Assembly (NCBI GenBank): GCA_964347975.1
Contig: CAYGAY010000015.1
Location: forward strand, 16,621-80,620
Origin: Bin87 sp964347975
GTDB taxonomy: Bacteria > Chloroflexota > Dehalococcoidia > Lucifugimonadales > UBA3495
Direction: 5' to 3'
Length of the DNA: 64,000 nucleotides
Shown piece after piece: positions 41,313 to 50,643 of the stretch. Numbering within the stretch: position 1 is the first letter of the stretch; each line of letters starts with the position of its first letter. The notes beneath the pieces were generated by a model. It made no database searches, was not told the DNA's origin, and saw nothing but the letters and a program-made list of their open reading frames with translations. Position numbers and translations under genes: made by a program.

Positions 41313-42491
41313 TTAGCAGTTACCCATCTCGGTGAGCCGTCCTTCCCGCCACATTACGATGCCGCCCTTTATGGTGGCGAAGGTGTCCAGGCGCAGCTTG
41401 CCGTCCACGTTGTGACCGGCCATGTCATGCCAGACGAAGCGGCCCTGTCGTTGCTCCCATACGGCGGCGTCGCCCTCCATGCCAACTCCCAAAGAGCCGA
41501 TGCGGTCCTGAAGGCCGAGGATCTCCGCGGGGCGGCTGGTACTGGCGGTTATGGCATCGGCCAGGGGCATTCCCAGAGCGTGGAACTTGCTCACCAGGTC
41601 GTTCATCAGGTAAACGATGCGTCCCGGCGGCGGGACGTGGATGTCGGTACTGATGGTGTCTGGAACGATGCCCTGATCCATGGCCGCCTTGACCACCTCA
41701 ACGTCGCAGTGAACCCCCGCGTGGGCGACGTCCATGATGACGCCCCGGTCGGCGGCGGCGCGCACCTCCGGGCGCACCTTTCCAGCGTTGTCGAGCATAT
41801 TCTCCGGCAGGCCATTGAAGGCATGGGTGGATATGTCTCCGGGGCCCAGGTGTTCCAGCACGTCCGGCAGGGGTATGGGCGTGCCGCTGACATGCACCAT
41901 CAGGCTGACGCCGGCTTCGGTAGCGGCCTCCTTGGCCTTGGCCATGGCTTCGTGGGCGTTCCACCGGGCCACGGCGTCGTAGTGCATCCTCACCTTCACG
42001 CCGAACAGGAAACCGGGGTTGGCCTTGATGGCCTCCACCGTCTGACCCACGTCGATGATGCGCATATCGTGCAGGCCGCCGCCCAGTACGCGATTTGCGG
42101 CCAAGCCCACCGCGCCGATGTGCAGGAAGGCGATGAGCCTGGTGCGGTGGGCCGGGAACACGTAATCGCGCATGGCCCCATAGTTGAGGAAGCCGGCGCT
42201 GCCCGCGTCAACGCCGGTGGTTACGCCGCTGCCGAGGCAGGTTTGATCGGCGTGGACGGCGCTGCCGCTGGCGCCGTGATAGAAGTGGCCGTGCAGGTCG
42301 ATGAGGCCCGGCGTGATCAGCTTGCCGGCAACGTCGATGCTTTGGTCGCCACTGGCCGGGTCGATGCGGGCAGCGACAGCGGCTACTTTGCCATCCTTGA
42401 AGGCGACGTCGCGGGGTTCGTTGCTGATGCCCTGGGCCGGGTCCAGCAGGTTGCCGCCGTTCAACACCAGGTCATAGGTTGCGGTGGTCAT
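41313..42491 (-). CDS. amidohydrolase/deacetylase family metallohydrolase
   Basis: A 392-aa TIM-barrel amidohydrolase. Metal ligands: HxH in GLIDLHGHFYHGAS, carboxylated-Lys position in VKVRMHYDAVARW, His in LMVHVSGTP and DVAHAGVH, Asp in ISTDIHVPPPG. This pattern matches the EF_0837/AHA_3915-type amidohydrolase family (related to dihydroorotase and N-acetylglucosamine-type deacetylases). ATG 42491 has GGAGGGAT; the upstream TTG was not used. The substrate is unknown. Confidence 0.88.
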   Translation of the reverse strand: MTTATYDLVLNGGNLLDPAQGISNEPRDVAFKDGKVAAVAARIDPASGDQSIDVAGKLITPGLIDLHGHFYHGASGSAVHADQTCLGSGVTTGVDAGSAGFLNYGAMRDYVFPAHRTRLIAFLHIGAVGLAANRVLGGGLHDMRIIDVGQTVEAIKANPGFLFGVKVRMHYDAVARWNAHEAMAKAKEAATEAGVSLMVHVSGTPIPLPDVLEHLGPGDISTHAFNGLPENMLDNAGKVRPEVRAAADRGVIMDVAHAGVHCDVEVVKAAMDQGIVPDTISTDIHVPPPGRIVYLMNDLVSKFHALGMPLADAITASTSRPAEILGLQDRIGSLGVGMEGDAAVWEQRQGRFVWHDMAGHNVDGKLRLDTFATIKGGIVMWREGRLTEMGNC

Positions 42492-42509
42492 CGGAAACAA
42501 TCCCTCCGG

Positions 42510-42983
42510 TCAATCCTCGTCCCAATAGTAGTCTTCGGAGGTCAGGTTTTCCTGCCACCAGCGGCGCAGGCGGGGCAGAACCAGTTCCTTGGGTTTGCGG
42601 AAATCGGCTTCCACGAAGTCCAGGGAGTCGGGCAAGGGCTTGGCCTCCCATTTCTGGATGGCCTCGCGGACGAAGCGGCGCACCATCTCCGGGGAGCGAG
42701 CCTCCAGGCGGCCCAACTGATATGCCAGGGTAACCGCCATTTGCATCTGGCAAATCAGGGCATGGGCGTCTTCCTCGCGGATGTTTTCCGGCATGGCTCC
42801 CGACTGGTCGATAAAGTCGTCCAGCACCTGCCCGATGATGAGCGGTGGGTCATTATCGTCCTGCTCCGGGAGGAACTCGGTGAGCCGGTCAGTGAGGTCG
42901 GCCACCCCCTCTTCAGGCAGAGCGTAATCGACCCATTGGTTGTCGGAGGTCTCTGAGTTGGGGGTGAACTGGTCTTCGCTCAT
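42510..42983 (-). CDS. hypothetical acidic protein
   Basis: 157 aa, Asp/Glu-rich N-terminus (MSEDQFTPNSETSDNQWVDY) and a helical middle (ALICQMQMAVTLAYQLGRLEA). It ends PRLRRWWQENLTSEDYYWDED. No recognised family. It lies 18 nt upstream of the amidohydrolase gene on the same strand. The start was placed at ATG 42983; an upstream extension exists but is not supported. Confidence 0.65.
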   Translation of the reverse strand: MSEDQFTPNSETSDNQWVDYALPEEGVADLTDRLTEFLPEQDDNDPPLIIGQVLDDFIDQSGAMPENIREEDAHALICQMQMAVTLAYQLGRLEARSPEMVRRFVREAIQKWEAKPLPDSLDFVEADFRKPKELVLPRLRRWWQENLTSEDYYWDED

Positions 42984-43040
42984 GGCATCGTCCTGTGGGG
43001 CAGAATGCCGTTTCATTGTATCACGCGGCTGGAGCGGCTT

Positions 43041-43055
43041 TATAATACGACCATG
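43041..43055 (+). promoter_or_regulatory. -10 box next to ybeY start (leaderless candidate)
   Basis: TATAAT at 43041-43046 is only 6 nt before the ATG at 43053, with TTGTAT about 19 nt upstream of it. No Shine-Dalgarno sequence is visible, so the transcript is probably leaderless. Confidence 0.5.
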
Positions 43056-43598
43056 CGCGTCCTTCTGCCCAACATCGCCGTTGCCGTAGCCATCGATCCG
43101 CTGGATAGTTACGACGATATTCCGGAACCGGTTTGGTTAGAGACGGCGGTGCGTTGCGGTTTGGCGCAAGTCCTGTATCCCGATGCCGCCGGGCAGGTCA
43201 GCCTGCTCCTCACCGATGACGCGAAGGTGCGGGAACTGAACCGCCAGTACCGCGGCCTGGACGAAACTACCGACGTACTATCGTTCTCGGCTCAACACGG
43301 CGGCCATTGGCAGGGAGATAACGGGGATGCGCCCGATGCCGAGGGCGGGAACGCGGACTTTCCGATGCCCGACTACGAGCCGCCGCCGCTGGGCGACATC
43401 GCAATCTCGCTGCCGCAAGCGGCGCGGCAAGCCGAGGCCGCGGGCGTACCTCTGGAAAGAGAGTTAGCGCTGCTGCTGGTTCACGGCGCGCTGCACCTGC
43501 TGGGACACGACCATTTGGACGACGGGGCGCAGGCGGCAATGCAACGGCTGGAACAAGGGGCGCTGGCAGCGATTTTCGGCCAGGCTGGGGGTGAATAA
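43053..43598 (+). CDS. ybeY: rRNA maturation endoribonuclease YbeY
   Basis: A 181-aa YbeY. The metal-binding motif is HGALHLLGHDH near residue 148 (H-G-x-L-H-L-x-G-x-D-H), preceded by YRGLDETTDVLSFSA and LGDIAISLPQAARQA. It processes 16S rRNA and takes part in ribosome quality control. A 25-residue Gly/Asp-rich insert (WQGDNGDAPDAEGGNADFP) between these motifs is unusually long. It is convergent with pgpA, 18 nt apart. Confidence 0.92.
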   Translation: MRVLLPNIAVAVAIDPLDSYDDIPEPVWLETAVRCGLAQVLYPDAAGQVSLLLTDDAKVRELNRQYRGLDETTDVLSFSAQHGGHWQGDNGDAPDAEGGNADFPMPDYEPPPLGDIAISLPQAARQAEAAGVPLERELALLLVHGALHLLGHDHLDDGAQAAMQRLEQGALAAIFGQAGGE

Positions 43599-43616
43599 AC
43601 TTGCGGGAGCTGGTCG

Positions 43617-44150
43617 TCAATCCAGAGGTCGTATCACCGTCAGCCCCGCCAGCGCTACAAATATAGCCACGCCTCCCCAAAGGCCGGCGGCTACGTCGTC
43701 CAGCATGATGCCCCACCCGCCGTGCAGACGTTCCAGTCGCCGGCAGGGCCATGGCTTCAGAATGTCCAGCAATCTGAACAGGAAGAAAGGCAGCAGGATC
43801 CAGTACGGCGACAGCACATCCCAGAAAAATGCGATGGGCAGGCAGGTTATCCACATCCCGACGAACTCATCCCAAACCGCCGCTCCGGGGTCGGGATTCG
43901 CCTCGGTTGACATCCGCCCGGTGGCCCAGACGCCAACGGCCAATCCGATTGCCGACAGCAGCGCAACAACATACAGCGGCCGGAAGTAGAACCAGTCAGC
44001 CGGCAGCAGCAGGGTTATGACATAGAAAACGGCCCCAGCCGCCGCCGAACCGACCGTCCCCGGCGCGACCGGCGACAACCCGCAGCCGAACCCGCTCCCA
44101 ATCGCCCACGCCAGCCGGTCGGCCCATGAAAGCTGACGCCAGTCAGCCAT
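43617..44150 (-). CDS. pgpA: phosphatidylglycerophosphatase A
   Basis: A 177-aa membrane enzyme, PgpA family. GFGCGLSPVAPGTVGS (residues 20-35) and DEFVGMWITCLPIAFF (about 95) are the family signatures, with about four TM helices; LDILKPWPCRRLERL and GIMLDDVAAGLWGG complete it. It dephosphorylates phosphatidylglycerophosphate to phosphatidylglycerol. Its start overlaps the stop of the metallopeptidase gene by 8 nt. Confidence 0.92.
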   Translation of the reverse strand: MADWRQLSWADRLAWAIGSGFGCGLSPVAPGTVGSAAAGAVFYVITLLLPADWFYFRPLYVVALLSAIGLAVGVWATGRMSTEANPDPGAAVWDEFVGMWITCLPIAFFWDVLSPYWILLPFFLFRLLDILKPWPCRRLERLHGGWGIMLDDVAAGLWGGVAIFVALAGLTVIRPLD

Positions 44151-44517
44151 AACCCAGCCGTTCCAAATCCTGCTCGCTCAAGCCCAGGTAGTGTCCGATT
44201 TCGTGGAGCAGAGTAGTGCGAATTTCGCGGGCAACCTCATCGTAGGAATCGCACATGGACAGGATGGGCCGGCGATAGATGTAGATGCAGTCGGGCATCA
44301 TGGGGTCGGCGGCGTAGCGTTCCACCAATGGCACGCCCACGTACAGGCCCAGCAGCGTATCGCCGTGGTCGTGGGTGTCAATGGCGCCCTCGGCCTCCGG
44401 TCCGGGAATGTCCTCAACTACAATGTCGATGTTGTCCAGGCGTTCCAGCACCGACGCCGGCAGTTCAGCGTAGGCTTGCAATACTAGTTCCTCAAACTGC
44501 TGGCGGGATATTTGCAT
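44143..44517 (-). CDS. minimal metallopeptidase family protein (HExxH)
   Basis: A 124-aa zincin of the small metallopeptidase family. The motif is TTLLHEIGHYLGLSE near residue 108 (HEIGH). The upstream part has DNIDIVVEDIPGPEA and TLLGLYVGVPLVERY, typical of this family (about 120 aa, one-domain). The role in the cell is unknown. It is translationally coupled to pgpA and lies 13 nt after the endonuclease IV gene. Confidence 0.85.
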   Translation of the reverse strand: MQISRQQFEELVLQAYAELPASVLERLDNIDIVVEDIPGPEAEGAIDTHDHGDTLLGLYVGVPLVERYAADPMMPDCIYIYRRPILSMCDSYDEVAREIRTTLLHEIGHYLGLSEQDLERLGYG

Positions 44518-44530
44518 CGGACGCCCGCTC

Positions 44531-45391
44531 CTAACCGCCGTTAACCCGTGCCCGGATCGCCTTTAGAATATCCACGTTGGGCTTGTCCGGGCCCCGATTG
44601 TCCTTGTCGTAGCCGGGCACTTCCAGGAAGAATGGCACGTCGGCGAAGGCCGGATGGGACATGATGTTGGCAAAACCCTCCTCGCCGATGAGGCCCTCGC
44701 CGATGTTGTCATGGCGGTCCACGCCGGAACCGCAGGGCCGTTTGGAGTCGTTGGCGTGCACGGCGGTGAGGCGGCCCAGGCCGATGTCCCGGTCGAACTC
44801 GTCGATCATGCCGGCGACGCCTTCGGGATTGGTCAGATCATAGCCCGCGGCGAAGGCGTGCTGGGTATCCAGGCAGATGCCCAAACGCTCGCTGTCAACG
44901 GCGCGCAACACTTCACCCAACTCGTTGAACCTGGCGCCGATGTGCTGGCCCATGCCGGCCATGTTTTCCAGGCACAGGATCGGGCCCTCCGGTGTCTGCT
45001 CCAGCACCCGGTTGATGCTCTCCACCACCTGAGGGAATACCCCCTCGTAGCCGGCTCCACCGTGACTGCCGGGGTGGAAGATCACCCCGCCGGCTCCGAT
45101 CTGCTCAGCCAGTTGCATGTACTGGACCAGCGAGGTCACGGACTTTTCCACGTTTTCCGGGTTGGAGTTGCCCAGGTTGATGAGGTAGATGGCGTGCAGG
45201 AAGGGCGGCGCCAGACCGGCTGCGGCATTCTTCTCCCGAAAAGCCTCCGCCTGGACGTCGGTGAGGGCCTTGAACCGCCATGAGCGAGTGGAGGAGCCGA
45301 AAATCTGGACGGCCTCGGCGCCGATAGCAACGGCGCGGTCAACGGCGTTGCCGATGCCGCCGGCGGCGGAAACGTGCGCTCCGATGATCAT
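44531..45391 (-). CDS. nfo: endonuclease IV (apurinic/apyrimidinic)
   Basis: A 286-aa TIM-barrel AP endonuclease. It starts IIGAHVSAAGG; zinc ligands lie in GVIFHPGSHGG, LENMAG, CLDTQHAFAAGYD, HANDSKRPCGSGVDRHDNIGEG and EVPGYD..., in the usual order. It cleaves 5' to abasic sites in base excision repair. ATG 45391 was chosen; the upstream frame is non-conserved. Confidence 0.93.
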   Translation of the reverse strand: MIIGAHVSAAGGIGNAVDRAVAIGAEAVQIFGSSTRSWRFKALTDVQAEAFREKNAAAGLAPPFLHAIYLINLGNSNPENVEKSVTSLVQYMQLAEQIGAGGVIFHPGSHGGAGYEGVFPQVVESINRVLEQTPEGPILCLENMAGMGQHIGARFNELGEVLRAVDSERLGICLDTQHAFAAGYDLTNPEGVAGMIDEFDRDIGLGRLTAVHANDSKRPCGSGVDRHDNIGEGLIGEEGFANIMSHPAFADVPFFLEVPGYDKDNRGPDKPNVDILKAIRARVNGG

Positions 45392-45493
45392 GTCATTCCT
45401 CTTGTTGCTTTGCGTCGCTGCGCCTTTGCGCTTTTGCGTTAGACTTGTGCTCTGACGACAGTATCGCAAAACCCGGACGCCGCCGTAACCGCT

Positions 45494-46594
45494 ATGCCCG
45501 TACCGCTTTCACCCATTCCCGATACGATGACCGCCCTGTCCGTGGTGGAGGCCGGCCGGCCGCCGCTGCTGGAGATGGTTGAGCGGCCGGTTCCCATGCC
45601 CGGCCCCGGCCAGGCGCTGCTGCGCGTGGCCGCCGGCGGCTTCTGCCATCACGACCTGCTGGTGATGGCCGGGACGCTGCGGCGCGGCGTAACCCCCGGC
45701 GTAACGCTGGGTCACGAAATCGTAGGCACTGTCGTCCGCGTAGCCGGCGATGTATCGCAACCCCATCCCGGCCAACGGGCGGTGAGCCTGCTGACTGCTG
45801 CCTGCGGCCGATGCGCGCGCTGTCGAGCGGGACGAGAGCATCGATGTCTGGTCGGGGTCGGCGTTGGACACGGCAGTGACGGCGGATTTGCCGAGTACGT
45901 CGCGCTGCCGGCAACGGCGCTGGTTCCCATACCGGATACCATTCCGGCGGAGCAGGCGGCGCTGCTGGCCTGTCCCGCCGGCGTCGCTCTGTCCGGCATT
46001 GAGGCGTTGGATATCGTCCCTGGCGAGACTGTAGTGGTGACCGGAGCCGGTGGCGGTCTGGGCGCTCACGCGGTGCAGCTGGCCGTCATGCAGGGGGCGC
46101 AGGTAATCGCGGTAACCACCTCGCCCGCAAAGACCCCAGAATTGGAAGCGTTAGGCGCGTCCGTAGTCATCGAGGCTGAGGATGGGCTGGACATTGCTGA
46201 CATCGTGATGGCCGTCACGGAAGATGCCGGCGCGGACGCGGTGTTGGATACGGTTGGGCCGCCGCTCTGGCCAGCCACGCTGCGCTGCCTGGGTCAGTAC
46301 GGCCGCCTCGCTCTGCTGGGAGACGTCACCGGCGAGCCAACGCCGCTGCGCCTGGCCGAGGCAATTTTCCGCGACCTGCGCATTATCGGCGTGTCCGGCG
46401 TCTCCCGGGCGACCCTGGAGCGAGCCGTGAGTCTGGCCGCGACGGGCCGGCTGCGGCCCGTCGTGTTCCAGATCCTGCCGTTGACGGAAGACGGAGCCAT
46501 GGCAGCGTGGCGGCTGGTGTCGGAACGGCGGGCGTTAGGGCGGGTTGTCCTCGTTCCCCCTAGTCCGTGTTCACAAACTCCGTCATCACTATGA
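45494..46594 (+). CDS. zinc-binding alcohol dehydrogenase family protein
   Basis: A 366-aa MDR dehydrogenase. Catalytic zinc Cys in GGFCHHDLL and His in LGHEIVGTV; structural zinc Cys cluster CGRCARCRAGREHRC; NAD(P) fold GAGGGLGAHAVQLA. It oxidises a secondary or primary alcohol or reduces the aldehyde; the substrate is unknown. An alternative ATG at 45527 is possible, as no RBS is clear for either. Confidence 0.9.
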   Translation: MPVPLSPIPDTMTALSVVEAGRPPLLEMVERPVPMPGPGQALLRVAAGGFCHHDLLVMAGTLRRGVTPGVTLGHEIVGTVVRVAGDVSQPHPGQRAVSLLTAACGRCARCRAGREHRCLVGVGVGHGSDGGFAEYVALPATALVPIPDTIPAEQAALLACPAGVALSGIEALDIVPGETVVVTGAGGGLGAHAVQLAVMQGAQVIAVTTSPAKTPELEALGASVVIEAEDGLDIADIVMAVTEDAGADAVLDTVGPPLWPATLRCLGQYGRLALLGDVTGEPTPLRLAEAIFRDLRIIGVSGVSRATLERAVSLAATGRLRPVVFQILPLTEDGAMAAWRLVSERRALGRVVLVPPSPCSQTPSSL

Positions 46595-46604
46595 AAATAA
46601 CCTC

Positions 46605-46700
46605 AACCGTCATTCCGGCTTTCGCCGGAATCCAAACGTTCTGGTGACTGAATACGTACCAATGGATACCAATTCTGGATCCCACTTTCGCAGGAATGAC
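46605..46700. repeat. dispersed ATTCCGGC-type repeats
   Basis: ATTCCGGC-TTTC-GCCGGAAT at 46612-46631 and a second divergent copy (CCCACTTTCGCAGGAATGACG) near 46681. They fill the gap between the dehydrogenase and MFS genes. Confidence 0.6.
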
Positions 46701-46724
46701 GAAAAATGCAATTGACGACACGCC

Positions 46725-48008
46725 CTAGATTGGACTGCCTCCGGCCGGCTCCGGTTCCCCGCGCCGTTGGTGCGGCTCCACCGGACGCCATACCAGCGGT
46801 GTGAGCAATACCACCGGCAACATCAGGAGGATGCCGACGCCGGCGTTGACCCCAATGGCCAGGGAGATGGTGAACGCCTGGGCGATGGCCCCAATCTCAA
46901 CCCCACCCACCAGGTGGCCCAACCCGTTGACCAGGCTCTGGGATCCCATAATCCGACCCCGCATTTCGGCGGGCGCGGATAGGAGTAAAATGGTGCTCTG
47001 CATGGTGCTGAACCCCGACTGGCCCACGCCGGCGGCGAACAGCAGCAGGAAAGACACCGCAAACCAGGGCGACCACGCCACCGCCACCACTCCCAAGGCC
47101 ACAATGGCGGCTCCGAATGCGTAATAGCGCCCGTGGAATTCATAACGCCGTCGGCTTCCGATAATAACCGCCCCGACCAACGCTCCCAGGCCATCGGCGG
47201 CCCCCAGCAGCCCACCCATGGCCTCGCCAACTTTCAGCACATCGGTAGCGATCACCGGGATGAAGTACTGCAACGGCAGCACCATGCCGTTCATAATCAA
47301 CGATATGCAGAGCACACCCAGCACGAATTTATTGGAGAAGGAGAAGCCGATGCCGGATTGTATCCCCCGCCAGAACTGGGTGTCGCGTACCAGTGTAGTC
47401 GCCCTGGCGGGCAAACGCATTCTGAGAATCAGCAGGGCCGATGCCAGGTCCAGCGCAACGAGGGCCATGAACGCGACGGTAAAGCCGAAGAACTCGACCA
47501 GCATTCCGCCGACTATCGGACCCAGTATCTTGCCGCCGTTGTTGGTGATGGTCTCCAGGGACATGGCGTGAGCAACCCGATCCTGCCCGGCCAGGTCAAA
47601 CAAGGCCGCCCGGCGCGTGGGGTCGTCCAGCGTCTTGACCGTGCCTTGCAAAAGGACGGCCAGGAAAACCTGCCACGGCTGGACCCGGTCGAACAGCAGA
47701 AGCGCCAAAAGGCAGGCGGCAATTACCAGATAGCTGGCGTGGATACCCACCAGGATGCGTTTACGGTCCAGACGGTCGGCCAGCATTCCGGCCACCAAAG
47801 ACAGGGGCGGGCGCGGGCCGTTGAGGAAAACTGAAATCAATCCAACCTGAAACGCGGAATCCGTGAGCTGGTAGATCAGGTAGCCCAGCACGATCAGTTC
47901 CATGCGCCGGGAATTTTCGTGGATCCACCGGGCCGCCCAGAGGTATCGGAAGTTGCGGTTTTGCAGGACTTCCAGGGCCGGAACGTTGCGTATCGGATGC
48001 AGTCTCAA
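46725..48008 (-). CDS. MFS transporter (EntS/MFS_3-like)
   Basis: A 427-aa, 12-TM permease. It starts LQNRNFRYLWAARWIHENSRRMELIVLG and has the characteristic MFS loop GMLADRLDRKRILVG between helices 2 and 3, and a repeat-like region near 265-280 (GLGALVGAVIIGSRRR). It resembles small-molecule or siderophore efflux pumps of the MFS_3 type. Its start overlaps the stop of recG by 4 nt (48005-48008), so the two are coupled. Confidence 0.85.
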   Translation of the reverse strand: MRLHPIRNVPALEVLQNRNFRYLWAARWIHENSRRMELIVLGYLIYQLTDSAFQVGLISVFLNGPRPPLSLVAGMLADRLDRKRILVGIHASYLVIAACLLALLLFDRVQPWQVFLAVLLQGTVKTLDDPTRRAALFDLAGQDRVAHAMSLETITNNGGKILGPIVGGMLVEFFGFTVAFMALVALDLASALLILRMRLPARATTLVRDTQFWRGIQSGIGFSFSNKFVLGVLCISLIMNGMVLPLQYFIPVIATDVLKVGEAMGGLLGAADGLGALVGAVIIGSRRRYEFHGRYYAFGAAIVALGVVAVAWSPWFAVSFLLLFAAGVGQSGFSTMQSTILLLSAPAEMRGRIMGSQSLVNGLGHLVGGVEIGAIAQAFTISLAIGVNAGVGILLMLPVVLLTPLVWRPVEPHQRRGEPEPAGGSPI

Positions 48009-50590
48009 TCGCTGATGTGTTGCTGAACCCGGGTGAGGAAGCGGTCGCGGGCGGCGGCGATCCCGGCGTGTTTGGGGTCGGCCAGTTCCGGGTCTGCCTC
48101 GATAATCAAAGCTGCTTCGCGACGGGCCAGAGCCATCAAGTCCTGGTCGAAAACATTGGCGATGCGGAGCATGGTCTGGTCGCCGCTTTGGGAGGTGCCG
48201 AATATGTCGCCCTCGTGACGCATCTGGAGGTCGATCTCGGCCAGTTTGAAACCGTCGCGGGTTGCTTCCAGGGCAGACAGGCGTTCCTGCGCTCGCTCCG
48301 ATTCCGACTCTGACATGAGCAGGCAGTAGCTGCGGTGTTCGCCGCGGCCCACGCGCCCGCGGAACTGGTGCAGCTGGGAAAGGCCGAAGCGGTCGGCGCC
48401 GTCAATCAGCATCACCGTGGCGTTGGGCACGTCGATGCCGACTTCTACCACTGCCGTCGCCACCAGGATATCCAGGTCGCCATCACGGAATTGGCGCATC
48501 ACCTTATCTTTATCGCGGGAGGAAAGACGACCGTGGAGGAGGCCAACGCGCCGGTCGGGAAATACCTCCCCGGACAGGCGTTTGTGTTCTGCCACGGCGG
48601 CGCGGACATCCAGATTGTCCGATTCCTCAACCAGGGGACAGATGATGAACGCCTGTCGCCCGGCGTTGACCTGCTGTCGGATGAAGCCGTAGGCGGCGTG
48701 GCGTTTGCCTTCCGGCACAACCCGGGTCATGATTTCCTGCCGTCCGGGAGGCAGTTCGTCGATGGTGGAAACGTCCAGGTCGCCGTACAGGGTCAGCTGC
48801 AACGTTCGCGGTATGGGCGTTGCCGACATCATCAGCGCGTGGGGCTGTTCCGGGCCGCTGCCGCGCAGGGCGGTGCGCTGGGCTACGCCGAAACGATGCT
48901 GTTCGTCGGTTATCGCCAGCGCCAGGTCCGGCAGTTCCACGCCGTCCTGGATCAGCGCGTGGGTGCCCACCAGGAGGTCCAGGTGTCCCTCCGATGCCAT
49001 TCGCAGCACCTCGCGACGCGGCGCCGCCCGGGTGCTGCCGGTGAGCAGGCCCACTGTGAAGGGGCGAGGCATTTGGGGCAAGTACGCGGACGTAACATTG
49101 GGCTGCTGGAGCGGCTGGTCGAAACTGTCCAGCAGCCGGCATACGGTGGCGAAATGCTGTTCGGCCAATACCTCGGTGGGGGCCATCAGCGCGGATTGGC
49201 GGTGGGCAGACGCGACGGCAAGCACCGCTGCCAATGCCACCAACGTTTTTCCGCTGCCCACCTCCCCCTGCAACAGCCGGCTCATGGGAGGCGTACCCCG
49301 CGCCATATCGGCCAGAATCTCGCCGGTGCAGCGCAACTGGGCGGCGGTAGGATTGAAGGGCAGGTTGGTGAGCAGGCCGTCCACCACCTCCTGATGGTAC
49401 TTTACCGGGGTTCCCACAGCATCCTGTTCCCGGTGGCGGCGGCGACCCAGGATGGCGAGTTGGAAGGACAGGATTTCATCGAAGGCCAAACGCCGCCGGC
49501 CGTGGTCGGCAGCGGGAAAATCGGGCGGATAGTGGGCGTTGCAGATGGCTTCCTGTAGCCCGACCAGGCCAGTCCGTTGGAGCATATCCTCGGGCAGCGG
49601 GTCCTTGATGGCGGCCAGGAAACGGACTATCGCCTGCCACGTCAGGCTTCGCAGGTTGCGGGCCGTCATTCCTTGCGTAAGCCGATAGACGGGAGTGATG
49701 CGGCCAGCATTGAGGGGTGGCTGGTTCGGGCTGACGACATCGTACTCCGGTGAGGACAGAGTGACGCGGCCCCGGTAGGTCTCCGCCTTGCCGTGGACGA
49801 CCATGCGGCTGCCGACGCGGAGGGAGCGGGCCAGGTAGCCCTGTCCGAACCATTGCAGTTCCATGGCGCCGCTGTCGTCGCAAAGAACTCCCTCGGCCAG
49901 TTGCAATCTACGCTGGCCGACGTTGGCGGAACGGATGTCAGCCAGCTCGCCTTCCAGCGTGAACGTTCCACCGGGATATGCGTCGGCAATGGCGGTGATG
50001 TCGGCGCGGTCGTCGTGGCGACGGGGCAGCATATAGAGCAAGTCGCGGACGGTCTGGACTTCCAGCGCCTCGAACCGCTGCACGGTTTTTGCGTCCATGC
50101 GGCGGACCTTGGACACGGCGTCGTCAGGGTTGCCGGGATTGGACACCGGCTTGGGAGACACGTGGGCGCGGCGATGGGTTCGCGCCGGCAACCGGGTTTC
50201 CGCCACGGCAAACAGGGGAGCCTCGACGCTCGGAGGGTGATCCGTCGGATCTCCGGCAACCAGATCGTCCGGAGTGGACACGGCCGGCGGAGGCTCTCCG
50301 TCGGGTAAGGGTGTTTCGTCGGGGATACCGGCCAATGCCTGCTGCCAGCTTGCCACCCATTGCCGCCGCTGGCCTGGCGACAGTTCCTGGTATGGTTGAT
50401 CGATCAGACGGGCCGCGCTGGCGCGGTCGTCGCCCAGGAATTCACGCAATTCCGTTTCCCAGCGGTCCACGAAACGGCGGATGCCGCCGCTCACGGCAGT
50501 GTCGGAGAAGCCTTTATGCTCCTCAAGGGCCAGAATCTTGCCCAGGGCATCGCGCCACAGGGGTTGGTTTTCGCGGCGGTCAGCGTGCAT
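48005..50590 (-). CDS. recG: ATP-dependent DNA helicase RecG
   Basis: An 861-aa RecG. Wedge/OB domain around 180-330 (LEGELADIRSANVGQRRLQ), Walker A LLQGEVGSGKTLVALA, DEQH box ITDEQHRFGVAQR, motif SATPIPRTLQLTLYGDLDVSTI and RVGRGEHRSYCLL. It unwinds branched DNA and remodels stalled forks. The N-terminal 160 residues before the wedge are longer than in E. coli and probably disordered. Upstream are degV-like and DAK2 genes, a usual arrangement in Gram-positive-like genomes. Confidence 0.95.
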   Translation of the reverse strand: MHADRRENQPLWRDALGKILALEEHKGFSDTAVSGGIRRFVDRWETELREFLGDDRASAARLIDQPYQELSPGQRRQWVASWQQALAGIPDETPLPDGEPPPAVSTPDDLVAGDPTDHPPSVEAPLFAVAETRLPARTHRRAHVSPKPVSNPGNPDDAVSKVRRMDAKTVQRFEALEVQTVRDLLYMLPRRHDDRADITAIADAYPGGTFTLEGELADIRSANVGQRRLQLAEGVLCDDSGAMELQWFGQGYLARSLRVGSRMVVHGKAETYRGRVTLSSPEYDVVSPNQPPLNAGRITPVYRLTQGMTARNLRSLTWQAIVRFLAAIKDPLPEDMLQRTGLVGLQEAICNAHYPPDFPAADHGRRRLAFDEILSFQLAILGRRRHREQDAVGTPVKYHQEVVDGLLTNLPFNPTAAQLRCTGEILADMARGTPPMSRLLQGEVGSGKTLVALAAVLAVASAHRQSALMAPTEVLAEQHFATVCRLLDSFDQPLQQPNVTSAYLPQMPRPFTVGLLTGSTRAAPRREVLRMASEGHLDLLVGTHALIQDGVELPDLALAITDEQHRFGVAQRTALRGSGPEQPHALMMSATPIPRTLQLTLYGDLDVSTIDELPPGRQEIMTRVVPEGKRHAAYGFIRQQVNAGRQAFIICPLVEESDNLDVRAAVAEHKRLSGEVFPDRRVGLLHGRLSSRDKDKVMRQFRDGDLDILVATAVVEVGIDVPNATVMLIDGADRFGLSQLHQFRGRVGRGEHRSYCLLMSESESERAQERLSALEATRDGFKLAEIDLQMRHEGDIFGTSQSGDQTMLRIANVFDQDLMALARREAALIIEADPELADPKHAGIAAARDRFLTRVQQHISD

Positions 50591-50643
50591 GGTTCGACAA
50601 GCTCACCATGAGCGGATGTCAAGGGACTTTGAAAAGGCCCTGG

